Positions 1-7,887 of a DNA stretch of 64,000 nt are shown here, one piece after another. Within the stretch, counting starts at the first letter, position 1. Each line of letters opens with the position of its first letter. This DNA comes from Methylobacterium terricola (lineage in GTDB: Bacteria > Pseudomonadota > Alphaproteobacteria > Rhizobiales > Beijerinckiaceae): NCBI RefSeq assembly GCF_006151805.1, contig NZ_VDDA01000015.1, positions 1 to 64,000 on the forward strand, given 5' to 3'. Made by a program: the position numbers and the translations under genes. The notes under the pieces were generated by a model. The model had not been told where the DNA came from, did no database searches, and saw only the letters and a list, made by a program, of their open reading frames with translations.

Positions 1-1
1 C

Positions 2-685
2 CAGGCCGGCTCGTCGGGTCCCGGCAAGGATCTGGCGGCACGTACCGCCGAGATCGTGTTCACGGCGAACCAGACCCTCGACGAGGCGGTCGAGTTCTCC
101 CGCGACCTCAAGGGCCGCATGGCCCGGTTCGGCCGCTCCCCCGACGACCTCAAGGTCATGCCGGGTCTGTTCCCGGTCGTCGGCCGTACCGAATCGGAGG
201 CGCGCGACAAGTTCGAGGAGCTGCAGGCGCTGATCGACCCGGTGGTGGGGCTGGCGCTGCTCAGCCGCATGGTCGGCCACGACCTCTCGGGCTTCGATCC
301 CAACGGCCCGGTGCCGGAGCTGCCGACGACCGAAGGTCTGAAGTCTCGCCAGCAGCTGATGTTCGACCTCGCCCGACGCGAGGGGCTGAGCCTGCGCCAG
401 CTCTACCTGCGGATCGCCGGGGCACGGGGCCACTCGCAGATCGTCGGCACGCCGGCCCAGATCGTCGACGAGATGGAGGCGCGGTTCCGGGCCGGGGGCG
501 CGGACGGCTTCAACATCATGCCGCCGACCCTGCCGGGCGGGCTCGACGACTTCATCGCACTGGTCCTGCCCGAGCTGCGCCGCCGCGGGCTGTTCCGTAA
601 CCAGTACGAGGGCCGGACCCTGCGGGCGAATCTCGGCTCGCGCCCGCCCTCCGGCTACGGGCCGGGGCGCACGACCCTCGGCTGA
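2..685 (+). CDS. NtaA/DszA-type FMN-dependent monooxygenase, C-terminal part
   Basis: The reading frame is open from the first bases of the window, so the start lies upstream; about 227 residues are visible. The sequence matches the C-terminal half of the NtaA/SnaA/DszA branch of bacterial-luciferase-like TIM-barrel flavoproteins. Visible marks are the MPGLFPVVGRTESEA stretch, the IVGTPAQIVDEMEARF helix and the GADGFNIMPP strand that in the family precedes the C-terminal helix. Such enzymes take FMNH2 from a separate reductase and oxygenate small organic or organosulfur substrates in the cytoplasm. The substrate cannot be told from the sequence. A perfect 13-bp hairpin follows the stop codon. 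Partial because of the window edge only. Confidence 0.85.
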   Translation, partial: QAGSSGPGKDLAARTAEIVFTANQTLDEAVEFSRDLKGRMARFGRSPDDLKVMPGLFPVVGRTESEARDKFEELQALIDPVVGLALLSRMVGHDLSGFDPNGPVPELPTTEGLKSRQQLMFDLARREGLSLRQLYLRIAGARGHSQIVGTPAQIVDEMEARFRAGGADGFNIMPPTLPGGLDDFIALVLPELRRRGLFRNQYEGRTLRANLGSRPPSGYGPGRTTLG

Positions 686-719
686 TACTCCCAGGGACCT
701 CGGTAGGGTGCCGCTGCGT

Positions 720-749
720 TCTCCGTCCGGGCGATGGCCCGGACGGAGA
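720..749 (+). promoter_or_regulatory. Perfect 13-bp hairpin covering the likely ribosome binding site of the next gene
   Basis: The arms TCTCCGTCCGGGC and its exact complement flank a GATG loop. The right arm contains the GGAG at 745-748, the only Shine-Dalgarno-like sequence before the ATG at 760. There is no T-run, so it is a poor intrinsic terminator for the upstream monooxygenase. It may instead hold the ribosome binding site in a stem. A role as operator for a dimeric regulator is equally possible. Confidence 0.5.
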
Positions 750-759
750 GTGTAGTTCG

Positions 760-1971
760 ATGACGCAGCAAGCCGGCACCCGCCTCGGGCTCGCCCTGTT
801 CCTGATGGCCGGCATCGCGCCGGCCGCCCTGGCGCAGGGAGCCCCCGCCCAACCCGCCCCCGCCCCGACCTCTGCCCGCCTCGACAAGGTCGCGAGCTTC
901 GCCCACCAGGTCACCGGCGTCACCGTGGCGCGCGACGGGCGGATCTTCGTCAACTTCCCGCGCTGGAGCGAGGACGCACCGGTCTCGGTGGCCGAGCTGA
1001 AGGACGGCAAGCCGGTGCCCTACCCGGATGCCGGCTGGAATTCCTGGCGCAACGCCAGGAAGGACGAGATCGACCCGAAGACCCATTTCGTCTGCGTGCA
1101 GAGCGTGGTGGCCGACGCCCAGGACCGGCTCTGGGTGGTGGATGCCGCCGCCCCCGCGATGGCGGCGGTGGTCAAGGACGGGCCGAAGCTCGTCGGCATC
1201 GACCTCAAGACCAACCAGGTGGTCAAGACGATCCCGTTCGACACGTCGACCGTGATGCAGGCCTCCTACATCAACGACGTGCGGATCTCGCCCGACGGCA
1301 AGACCGCCTACCTCACCGATTCCGGCGCCGAGGGCGCCCTGATCGTCGTCGATCTCGACAGTGGGACGGCCAAGCGCGTGCTGTCCGGCCATCCCTCGAC
1401 CATGCCGGACAAGAGCGTGACGGTGACCGCCGACGGCCAGCCCCTGCGCCGCCCGGACGGGCGCGGCGTCGAGTTCTCCGCTGACGGCATCGCGCTCTCG
1501 CCCGACGGGCGTACGCTGTACTGGCAGGCGATCAAGGGCAAGACGCTCTACAGCCTGCCGACCGACGCGCTGACCGGCTGGGCCACCGCCGCGGTCGTGC
1601 CCGAGATGCTGACCGACCGGACGCTCGGGGGCAAGATCGTCACCGTCGGCGAGAACGGTCCGGCCGACGGCCTGCTGATCGCCCGCAAGGACGGCCGGAT
1701 GTACGTGACCTCGCCGCAGGACAATTCCGTCAAGGTGCGCGACCTCACCAATAACGGCGCCGGCCTGACCACCCTGGTCCAGGACCCGCAGCTGCGCTGG
1801 CCCGACACCTTCGGCGAGGGGCCGGACGGGACGATCTACGTCACCACCTCGCACATCCAGGATTCGGCGGATTACAAGCCCGGCGCGCCGATCAGCCTGC
1901 CGACCGAGCTGTGGGCGATCCGGACCGGGCCGGCGGCGACGGGATCGACGGGAACCGGCACGGTGAAGTGA
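760..1971 (+). CDS. Secreted yellow/major royal jelly-like beta-propeller protein
   Basis: A 403-residue protein with a clear Sec signal peptide (hydrophobic residues 9-22, cleavage near ALAQG at 22-26) and a proline-rich linker. The mature part begins LDKVASFAHQVTGVTVARDG and carries repeated SPDGRT/SPDGKT-type blades (about residues 170-180 and 245-250), typical of the yellow/MRJP branch of the gluconolactonase-like six-bladed propellers. It probably acts in the periplasm as a lactonase-like or ligand-binding protein; the substrate is unknown. The start is the ATG at 760, which gives the complete signal peptide. Its ribosome binding site sits in the stem of a perfect hairpin. A short imperfect hairpin follows the gene. 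Confidence 0.8.
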   Translation: MTQQAGTRLGLALFLMAGIAPAALAQGAPAQPAPAPTSARLDKVASFAHQVTGVTVARDGRIFVNFPRWSEDAPVSVAELKDGKPVPYPDAGWNSWRNARKDEIDPKTHFVCVQSVVADAQDRLWVVDAAAPAMAAVVKDGPKLVGIDLKTNQVVKTIPFDTSTVMQASYINDVRISPDGKTAYLTDSGAEGALIVVDLDSGTAKRVLSGHPSTMPDKSVTVTADGQPLRRPDGRGVEFSADGIALSPDGRTLYWQAIKGKTLYSLPTDALTGWATAAVVPEMLTDRTLGGKIVTVGENGPADGLLIARKDGRMYVTSPQDNSVKVRDLTNNGAGLTTLVQDPQLRWPDTFGEGPDGTIYVTTSHIQDSADYKPGAPISLPTELWAIRTGPAATGSTGTGTVK

Positions 1972-1989
1972 GCCGAGACACCCAAAGAG

Positions 1990-2013
1990 CCCTCTCCCCT
2001 TTGCGGGGGAGGG
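1990..2013. terminator. Imperfect GC hairpin between convergent genes
   Basis: CCCTC and CCCC pair with GGGG and GAGGG around a 5-nt loop, with one bulged T. It lies in the 59-bp gap between the yellow-like gene and the convergent DMT transporter gene, where a two-way terminator is expected. It lacks a T-run. Similar CCCTCTCCCC/GGGGAGGG hairpins recur at 44.4 kb and 48.6 kb, so it may be one member of a dispersed repeat family. Confidence 0.4.
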
Positions 2014-2030
2014 TTCAAGAGCGGCAGCGC

Positions 2031-2933
2031 TCACACCGCCCCCTCCTCCCCCGGCGGGGTGATCCGCGGCCGCTCGCGGTACAGGAGGTACAGCCCCGAG
2101 GCCGCCACCACCGCGCCGCCGATCACCGTCCAGTGGTCGGGCAGATGGCCGAAGATCAGGAAGCCGAGGAGCACCGCCCAGAGCAGGTGGGCATAGGCGA
2201 AGGGCGCCAGCGTCGAGGCCGGCGCCCGGCGATGGGCGAGGATCAGGAGCCAGTGCCCGAGCGCCCCGAAGAACCCGACCGAGGCGATGCCGATCCAGGT
2301 CGAGGTCTCGGTCGGCGTCTCCCACAGGAACGGCAGGGCCGGCGCCGTGAGCACCGCGCCGACGAGGCCGGTGTAGAACATCGTCGTCTCGGGCGGGTCG
2401 TAGGCGGCGAGCATCCGCGTCACGACGATGTAGACCCCGGTGACGAGGGCCGTCACCACGGCGAGCAGTGCCGCCGGATGCATCCCGGAGAGGCCCGGGC
2501 GGCTCACCACCAGCACACCCGAGAACCCGACCAGCACCGCGACCGCCCGCCGCCAGCCGACGCGCTCGCCGAGCATGGGACCGGCGATCAGCGCCACCAC
2601 CAGGGGCGAGGCGAAGGTGATCGAGGTCACCTGCGCCAGCGGCAGGTAGCGGAGCGCCACGAACGAGCACATCGTCGCCGTCACGAGGCAGAGCGAGCGC
2701 AGCACCTGCAGGCCGGGCTTGCGGGTGCGAAGCAGGCCGATCACGTCGCGGCGCGAGGCCAGCACCGCCGCCACGATGACGAAGCTGACGAGGTAGCGGA
2801 GCGCCACGACCAGCATCGGGCTCATGGTGCCGGTGAGGAACTTTGCCGAGGCGTCGATCGAGGCGAAGCCCGCCACCGCGCAGATCATCAGGGCGATGCC
2901 GATCAGGGTCTCGCCCTGGCCCGTCCCGCGCAT
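2031..2933 (-). CDS. DMT-superfamily transporter with two EamA domains
   Basis: A 300-residue, very hydrophobic protein with about ten predicted membrane helices in two EamA repeats (about residues 8-140 and 150-290). It begins MRGTGQGETLIGIALMICAV and ends in a short basic/acidic cytoplasmic tail. The family moves small metabolites, mostly outward, across the inner membrane. The ATG at 2933 has a GGGAGG ribosome binding site 6 nt upstream. The gene is divergent from the IclR regulator gene with a 105-bp gap that holds a 31-bp palindrome, so the regulator may control this transporter as well as itself. The substrate is not evident. Confidence 0.85.
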   Translation of the reverse strand: MRGTGQGETLIGIALMICAVAGFASIDASAKFLTGTMSPMLVVALRYLVSFVIVAAVLASRRDVIGLLRTRKPGLQVLRSLCLVTATMCSFVALRYLPLAQVTSITFASPLVVALIAGPMLGERVGWRRAVAVLVGFSGVLVVSRPGLSGMHPAALLAVVTALVTGVYIVVTRMLAAYDPPETTMFYTGLVGAVLTAPALPFLWETPTETSTWIGIASVGFFGALGHWLLILAHRRAPASTLAPFAYAHLLWAVLLGFLIFGHLPDHWTVIGGAVVAASGLYLLYRERPRITPPGEEGAV

Positions 2934-2975
2934 GCCGGCCTCCCTCGCTCCCACCCCGCCACCTTGACTTAGAAC

Positions 2976-3006
2976 GGAACCCAGTTCAAATCCAGAACTG
3001 CGTTCC
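2976..3006. promoter_or_regulatory. 31-bp palindromic operator between the DMT transporter and iclR genes
   Basis: The sequence reads GGAAC-N-CAGTTC-N7-GAACTG-N-GTTCC, with all eleven specified pairs matching. It is centred at 2991 in the 105-bp divergent gap. IclR proteins bind as dimers or tetramers to palindromes of about this length near their own genes, so the neighbouring regulator is the obvious ligand. A TTGACT at 2964-2969 could be a -35 box just outside the palindrome, which would make this a repressor site for the iclR promoter. Binding is inferred. Confidence 0.65.
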
Positions 3007-3038
3007 AGATTTGGGGCGTCGAAGATCGAGCACGAGAG

Positions 3039-3848
3039 ATGGCCGGCTCCCTGCTGCGGCGCGCCCTGGATCTGGTGGAACTCCTCGCGAACCATCCGCG
3101 CGGGCTCCCGCTCCAGACCATCGCCGAGACGCTGGATATCCCCAAAAGCGGCGCGCATCGGCTGCTGGCCGAACTCGCCGAGCATGCCTACGTCGTGCAG
3201 AACGACGAGACCGGCCGCTACCTGCTCACCACCAAGTTCGCGACGCTCGGCCTCAAGCATCTCGCGCGCACCGGCGTCGTCGACGTCGCGCAGGCGGTGC
3301 TCAACCGACTGGCGGATCTCAGCGGCGAGCTGGCGCGCCTCGCGGTGGTCGATTACCCGCGCCTCGTCTGGGTGGCGAAGGCGCAGGGCGCGCGCACCGG
3401 CCTGCGCTACGACGGCGACATGGGCACGGAAGCCCGGCTCTCCACCACGTCCACCGGCATCGTCTGGCTCGCCAGCCTGTCGGACGAGGAGGGCCTGAGC
3501 CTGGTGATGCGCCAGGGGCTCGGCTCGCCGGAGGAATGCGGCCCCAACGCGCCCCGCACCGTCGCGGCGCTGATGGCCCTGGTGAACGAGGCGCGCGCCC
3601 GGGGCTATGCCTGGGTGCAGGACACCAACACGCCGGGCGCCGCCGCGATGGCGGCCAATATCGTGCACCCGCAGACCGGCCGGGCGGTCGGCAACCTCAG
3701 CATCGCCGGCCCGAGCCTGCGGCTCAACCCGGCGCAGCGCGACGCCATCGCCCCCCCCTTGCTGGCGGCCGCCGCCGACCTGTCCACGGTCGGCGCCTTC
3801 TCGGACTATCTCGGCGCGCTCGGCGGCAAGGCCGCGGTCGTGTCCTGA
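3039..3848 (+). CDS. IclR-family transcriptional regulator of the pca region
   Basis: A 269-residue regulator. Residues 1-60 form a winged helix-turn-helix (LLRRALDLVELLANHP, then LQTIAETLDIPKSGAHRLL as the recognition region). Residues 80-260 form the IclR effector-binding domain, with the usual RTVAALMALVNEARARGYAW segment. IclR members such as PcaR, PcaU and PobR control aromatic catabolism by sensing pathway intermediates. Here the gene sits just upstream of pcaH on the same strand, which supports control of the protocatechuate operon. The ATG at 3039 has a weak ribosome binding site, but no better start is seen. The effector is unknown; beta-ketoadipate or protocatechuate are the natural guesses. 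Confidence 0.88.
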   Translation: MAGSLLRRALDLVELLANHPRGLPLQTIAETLDIPKSGAHRLLAELAEHAYVVQNDETGRYLLTTKFATLGLKHLARTGVVDVAQAVLNRLADLSGELARLAVVDYPRLVWVAKAQGARTGLRYDGDMGTEARLSTTSTGIVWLASLSDEEGLSLVMRQGLGSPEECGPNAPRTVAALMALVNEARARGYAWVQDTNTPGAAAMAANIVHPQTGRAVGNLSIAGPSLRLNPAQRDAIAPPLLAAAADLSTVGAFSDYLGALGGKAAVVS

Positions 3849-3908
3849 CAAGGGCCGGCGCGTCGCCGGGACGGTCGGTCCCGCGGGCGCGTCCGACCAT
3901 CCAATCAC

Positions 3909-3924
3909 CGAGGCCCAGGCCTCG
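3909..3924. promoter_or_regulatory. Short perfect inverted repeat upstream of pcaH
   Basis: CGAGGCC and GGCCTCG flank a 2-nt spacer in the 119-bp leader between the IclR gene and pcaH. A GGTCGG/CCGACC pair lies just upstream. It could be a second regulator site or a leader hairpin. In DNA this GC-rich, short hairpins arise often by chance. Confidence 0.25.
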
Positions 3925-3967
3925 CACGACCCACAATGCGCTCCCAAGGAGCGTCGAGGAGGAGACG

Positions 3968-4696
3968 ATGAGTCAGGCCGACAGCGAGTTCCTGCAACGG
4001 GACCGCTCGATCCACCCGCCGGCCTTCACGCCGGACTACAAGACCAGCGTGCTGCGCTCGCCGCGCCGGGCGATGCTGTCGCTGCAATCCTCCCTGTCGG
4101 AGGTGACCGGCCCGACCTTCGGGCACTCGGAGCTCGGCCCGCTCGACAACGACCTGATCCTCAACTACGCCCGCGAGGGCGAGCCGATCGGCGAGCGGAT
4201 CTTCGTCCACGGCCATGTCCGCGACGAGAACGGCCGGGGCATCCCGCATACGCTGGTCGAGTTCTGGCAGGCCAATGCGGGCGGGCGCTACCGCCACCGC
4301 AACGACCGCTACCTCGCGCCGATCGACCCGAATTTCGGCGGCTGCGGCCGGACGATCACCGACGAGAACGGGTTCTACTATTTCCGCACGATCAAGCCCG
4401 GGCCGTATCCCTGGCGCAACTTCCTCAATTCCTGGCGCCCGGCGCATATCCACTTCTCGGTGTTCGGCACCGGCTTCGCCCAGCGCCTGATCACCCAGAT
4501 GTATTTCGAGGGCGACCCGCTGATCTGGCGCGACCCGATGGTGCTCGGGATCCCCGACCGCTCGGCGGCCGAGCGTCTGATCGCTCCCCTCGACCTCGGC
4601 GCCGCGGTGCCGCTCGACATGCTGGCCTACAAGTTCGACATCGTGCTGCGCGGCCGGCAGCAGACGCTGTTCGAGAACAAGCTGCAAGGGAACTGA
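3968..4696 (+). CDS. pcaH: Protocatechuate 3,4-dioxygenase beta subunit
   Basis: This subunit carries the non-haem Fe(III) site of the intradiol dioxygenase that opens protocatechuate to 3-carboxy-cis,cis-muconate. The protein is 242 residues, the normal length. All four iron ligands known from the Pseudomonas enzyme are present at matching positions: Tyr108 (GGRYRH), Tyr147 (PGPYPWRN), His160 and His162 (PAHIHF). The N-terminal PcaH cap precedes the core beta sandwich. The ATG at 3968 follows a strong GAGGAGGAG ribosome binding site. pcaG starts 4 nt after the stop, so the two subunits are co-translated. Expression is probably controlled by the upstream IclR protein. Confidence 0.97.
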   Translation: MSQADSEFLQRDRSIHPPAFTPDYKTSVLRSPRRAMLSLQSSLSEVTGPTFGHSELGPLDNDLILNYAREGEPIGERIFVHGHVRDENGRGIPHTLVEFWQANAGGRYRHRNDRYLAPIDPNFGGCGRTITDENGFYYFRTIKPGPYPWRNFLNSWRPAHIHFSVFGTGFAQRLITQMYFEGDPLIWRDPMVLGIPDRSAAERLIAPLDLGAAVPLDMLAYKFDIVLRGRQQTLFENKLQGN

Positions 4697-4700
4697 GACG

Positions 4701-5336
4701 ATGGTCCAGCCGCTTCCCACCCGCCTGCAGGAGACCCCGTCCCAGACCGCGGGTCCCTACGTCCATATCGGGCTGATCCCGCACCAGGCCGGCTTCGACA
4801 TCTTCGAGACCAACTTCTCGAACGTGCTCACCGGGCCCGAGACCAAGGGCGAGCGGATCCGGATCGAGGGCCGGGTCTTCGACGGCGCCGGGTCGCTGGT
4901 GCGGGACGCCTTCATCGAGATCTGGCAGGCCAACGCCGCCGGCCGCTACAACCACCCGGCCGACCGCCAGGAGGGCAAGCCGCTCGACGCGACGTTCCGC
5001 GGCTGGGGCCGCACCGGCTCGGACTTCGAGACGGGTGTATGGTTCTTCGAGACGGTGAAGCCCGGCCCGGTCGACGGTCGCAAGGGCCATCGCCCGATGG
5101 CGCCGCACATCAACCTCTGGATCGCCGCCCGCGGCATCAATATCGGGCTCCAGACCCGGCTCTACTTCGCCGACGAGGCTGCGGCGAACGCCGACGACCC
5201 GGTGCTGAACCTCGTCGAGCGCGGGCCGTTGCGCGACAGCCTGCTGGCGACGCGCGAGGAGCGCGACGGTCAAGCGGTCTACGTGTTCGACATCCACCTG
5301 CAGGGGCCGAACGAGACCGTGTTCTTCGACGTGTAA
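4701..5336 (+). CDS. pcaG: Protocatechuate 3,4-dioxygenase alpha subunit
   Basis: The 211-residue alpha subunit pairs with PcaH to form the (alpha-beta-Fe) protomers of the dioxygenase and lines part of the substrate pocket. The N-terminus ETPSQTAGPYVHIGL, the FIEIWQANAAGRYNHP segment and MAPHINLWIAARG are family hallmarks. As in other alpha subunits, the beta-type iron ligand set is incomplete. The gene begins 4 nt after pcaH. It is followed by a 343-bp gap holding a large inverted repeat before the next pathway gene. Confidence 0.97.
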   Translation: MVQPLPTRLQETPSQTAGPYVHIGLIPHQAGFDIFETNFSNVLTGPETKGERIRIEGRVFDGAGSLVRDAFIEIWQANAAGRYNHPADRQEGKPLDATFRGWGRTGSDFETGVWFFETVKPGPVDGRKGHRPMAPHINLWIAARGINIGLQTRLYFADEAAANADDPVLNLVERGPLRDSLLATREERDGQAVYVFDIHLQGPNETVFFDV

Positions 5337-5391
5337 CAACACCTCTCAGACGATTTCCGTTTGAATTGTCCGCATCAAGATCAAGCGCACC

Positions 5392-5607
5392 TCCCCTCTC
5401 CAGGCGATGCCGGGCTTGCCCGGTATCGCTGCAAGGTGTGGGAGAGGGGCCAGGGGTGAGGGTGCTACGGTTCTGAGTCTCACTCCGACCGTCCCGCCGC
5501 CAGCACGACGTTCCGAGCTTCGATCGGAAGCGTGTCACCCTCACCCCTACCCCTCTCCCACACGTTGCAGCGATACCGGGCAAGCCCGGCATCGCCTGGA
5601 GAGGGGA
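5392..5607. repeat. Large inverted repeat (about 70-bp arms, 73-bp spacer) inside the pca cluster
   Basis: The left arm is 5392-5463 and the right arm 5537-5607; they are reverse complements apart from about three differences. Each arm also contains its own palindrome (CCGGGCTTGCCCGG), so each can fold alone or with its partner. The layout resembles a bacterial interspersed mosaic element or paired REP sequences. It fills the gap between pcaG and the BKACE gene and could end or attenuate transcription from pcaHG, or stabilise its mRNA. No protein is encoded in the gap. Confidence 0.75.
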
Positions 5608-5679
5608 TCCCGCGCTTTATCGATATCGGGACAGAGCAAGTGGAGATCACGTTCCAACAGACAAACTCAGGAGACCCCC

Positions 5680-6513
5680 ATGAACCCCGTCGTCATCGCG
5701 GTCGCGATCACCGGCTCCGTGCCGCGCAAGAAGGACAACCCGGCGGTCCCGACCACCGTCGCCGAGCAGATCGAGTCGACGCACCAGGCCTTCGAGGCCG
5801 GCGCCACCCTCGTCCACATCCACGTCCGCAACGATGACGAGTCGCCCTCCTCCGACCCCGAGAAGTTCGCGGCGGTGCAGGAGGGCGTGCGCCAGCACTG
5901 CCCCGGCATGATCGTGCAGTTCTCGACCGGCGGCCGCGGCCGCGACCCGAGCGCCCGCGGCCTGTCGCTGGTGCACCGGCCCGACATGGCCTCGCTCTCG
6001 ACCGGCTCGGTCAACTTCCCGAGCATCGTCTACGAGAACCACGCCACCCTGGTGACCGACCTCGCCGGCACGATGCACAGGAACGGCATCCGGCCGGAGA
6101 TCGAGATCTTCGACCTCTCGCACATCCACGGCGCCAAGCGGCTGATCGAGGAGGGCCTGATGGACGCCCATCCCCACGTGCAGTTCGTGATGGGCGTGAA
6201 GAACGCGATGCCGGCCGACGAGCACCTGCTCGACATCCTGCTCGCCGAGACCCGCCGGGTGATCCCGGGCGCGACCTGGACCGCCGCCGGCATCGGCCGC
6301 GAGCAGGCCCGCGTCATGGGCTGGGCGCTCGCCCGCGGAGCCGACGCGGTCCGCACCGGCCTCGAGGACAACATCCGGGTGACCAAGGACCGGCTGGCCG
6401 CGAGCAATGCCGAGCTGGTGTCGCTCGCCGCCGAGATGGTGACGCGGAACAACCGCAAGGTCGCGACCGCCGCGGAGGCGCGCGCCCTTCTCCACCTGAC
6501 GCCCGTGGCCTGA
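5680..6513 (+). CDS. Beta-keto acid cleavage enzyme (BKACE, DUF849), probable beta-ketoadipate cleavage
   Basis: A 277-residue TIM-barrel protein of the DUF849/Kce family. These Zn enzymes condense a beta-keto acid with acetyl-CoA and split the product into acetoacetate and a new CoA ester. The metal site is visible as His46 and His48 (VHIHVRND) and Glu229 (RTGLED), the positions of the zinc ligands in Kce. The gene lies between pcaG and pcaB, and pcaB starts 4 nt after its stop. No pcaIJ or pcaF is in the cluster. By context the substrate would be beta-ketoadipate, giving succinyl-CoA and acetoacetate. The context assignment is inference; the family call is firm. The ATG at 5680 follows a CAGGAG ribosome binding site. 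Confidence 0.88.
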   Translation: MNPVVIAVAITGSVPRKKDNPAVPTTVAEQIESTHQAFEAGATLVHIHVRNDDESPSSDPEKFAAVQEGVRQHCPGMIVQFSTGGRGRDPSARGLSLVHRPDMASLSTGSVNFPSIVYENHATLVTDLAGTMHRNGIRPEIEIFDLSHIHGAKRLIEEGLMDAHPHVQFVMGVKNAMPADEHLLDILLAETRRVIPGATWTAAGIGREQARVMGWALARGADAVRTGLEDNIRVTKDRLAASNAELVSLAAEMVTRNNRKVATAAEARALLHLTPVA

Positions 6514-6517
6514 TCCG

Positions 6518-7876
6518 ATGACGCTCTCGGCCCTCGACTCCGCCCTGCTCGGGCCCCTCTTCGCCACGGACGCGATGCGCGCCGTCTTCGCCGACGAGGC
6601 CCGGGTGGCGGCGATGCTGCGGGCCGAGGCGGCCCTGGCGCGGGCGCAAAGCGCGGCCGGCCTGGTGCCGGCTGCGCTCAGCCCCGCCATCGACGCCATC
6701 GCCGCCAAGGACCTCGATCCGGCGGCGCTCGGCCGGCGCACCGCGGTCTCGGGCGTGCCCGTGATCCCGTTCGTGAAGGCGGTGCAGGGCGCGCTGCCGC
6801 CCGACCTCGAACCCGCGTTCCACAAGGCCACCACCACCCAGGACATCGCCGACACCGCCCTGGTGCTCCAGGTCCGCGACGCCCTCGACCTCGTCGCGGC
6901 GGATCTCCGGGCGATCCTCGACGGGCTGTCGAGCCTCGCCCGCCAGCACCGCGAGACCCCGTGCGTCGGGCGTACCTACGGCCAGCACGCGGCCCCGGTC
7001 ACCTTCGGCTTCAAGGCGGCGATCTGGGCGCTCGGCGTCGCCGAGGTGGCGGCCCTGCTGCCCGCCTTGCGCGAGAGGGTGCTGACCGCCTCGCTCGGCG
7101 GTCCCGTCGGGACGCTCGCCGGCCTCGGCGAGACGGCCGAAGCGGTCGGCGACGGGTTTGCCGCGGCGCTCGGCCTCCATCCGGACCTCGCGCCCTGGCA
7201 CGCGCGCCGCGCCCGCATCGCCGAGACGGGATCGTGGCTCGCCCTGCTGATGGGGGCGCTCGCCAAGTTCGCCACCGACGTCGCCCACCTCGCCACCACC
7301 GAGGTGGCCGAGGTGGCGGAGCCCTACGTGCCGGGCCGCGGCGGCTCCTCGGCGATGCCGCACAAGCGCAACCCCGTCTCCTCGACGGTGATCCTCTCGG
7401 CCTTCGGCGCCGCCAAGGGCACCAGCCTGACGCTGCTCGACAGCATGGCGGCGGCGCATGAGCGCCCGGCCGGCGCCTGGCACGCCGAATGGCATGCCCT
7501 GCCGACCCTGTTCGGCCTCGCCTCCGGCGCGCTGCGCGAGGCGCGCGGCCTCGCGCAAGGGCTGGTGCCGGACCCCGAGCGGATGCGCCGCAACATCGAC
7601 GTGACGCGAGGGCTGCTCTTCGCCGATGCCGCCGCGGGCCGGCTCAGCCCCGTCCTCGGCGCCAAGGCCGCCCACGCCCTGGTCGAGCAGGCCGCCGGCG
7701 CGGTGCGCGACGGGCAGGGCTCGCTCGCCGAGGTCCTGCGCGCCCGGCCCGAGACGGCGGGCGCCGATCTCGACGCCGCCTTTGATCTCGGCCCCGCCAT
7801 CCGGGCCGGGGCCCGCACCGCCGACCGGGCGCTGGCGGAAATCTCGCGCCTCGCCGCCTTCCTGCACTCCGCTTGA
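6518..7876 (+). CDS. pcaB: 3-carboxy-cis,cis-muconate cycloisomerase
   Basis: A 452-residue member of the fumarase/aspartase superfamily that lactonises 3-carboxy-cis,cis-muconate to gamma-carboxymuconolactone, the step after PcaGH. The superfamily signature GGSSAMPHKRNP is at about residues 275-286, and the upstream conserved region reads GRTYGQHAAPVTFGFK (151-166). Length is normal for bacterial PcaB. The gene is 4 nt downstream of the BKACE gene and 11 nt upstream of pcaDC, within one operon. Confidence 0.95.
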   Translation: MTLSALDSALLGPLFATDAMRAVFADEARVAAMLRAEAALARAQSAAGLVPAALSPAIDAIAAKDLDPAALGRRTAVSGVPVIPFVKAVQGALPPDLEPAFHKATTTQDIADTALVLQVRDALDLVAADLRAILDGLSSLARQHRETPCVGRTYGQHAAPVTFGFKAAIWALGVAEVAALLPALRERVLTASLGGPVGTLAGLGETAEAVGDGFAAALGLHPDLAPWHARRARIAETGSWLALLMGALAKFATDVAHLATTEVAEVAEPYVPGRGGSSAMPHKRNPVSSTVILSAFGAAKGTSLTLLDSMAAAHERPAGAWHAEWHALPTLFGLASGALREARGLAQGLVPDPERMRRNIDVTRGLLFADAAAGRLSPVLGAKAAHALVEQAAGAVRDGQGSLAEVLRARPETAGADLDAAFDLGPAIRAGARTADRALAEISRLAAFLHSA

Positions 7877-7887
7877 CCGAGGATCCC

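Noticed and set aside
7873..7887. TTG start for pcaDC overlapping the pcaB stop
   Set aside because: It adds five residues not seen in the family, and the ATG at 7888 has a better-placed GAGG.
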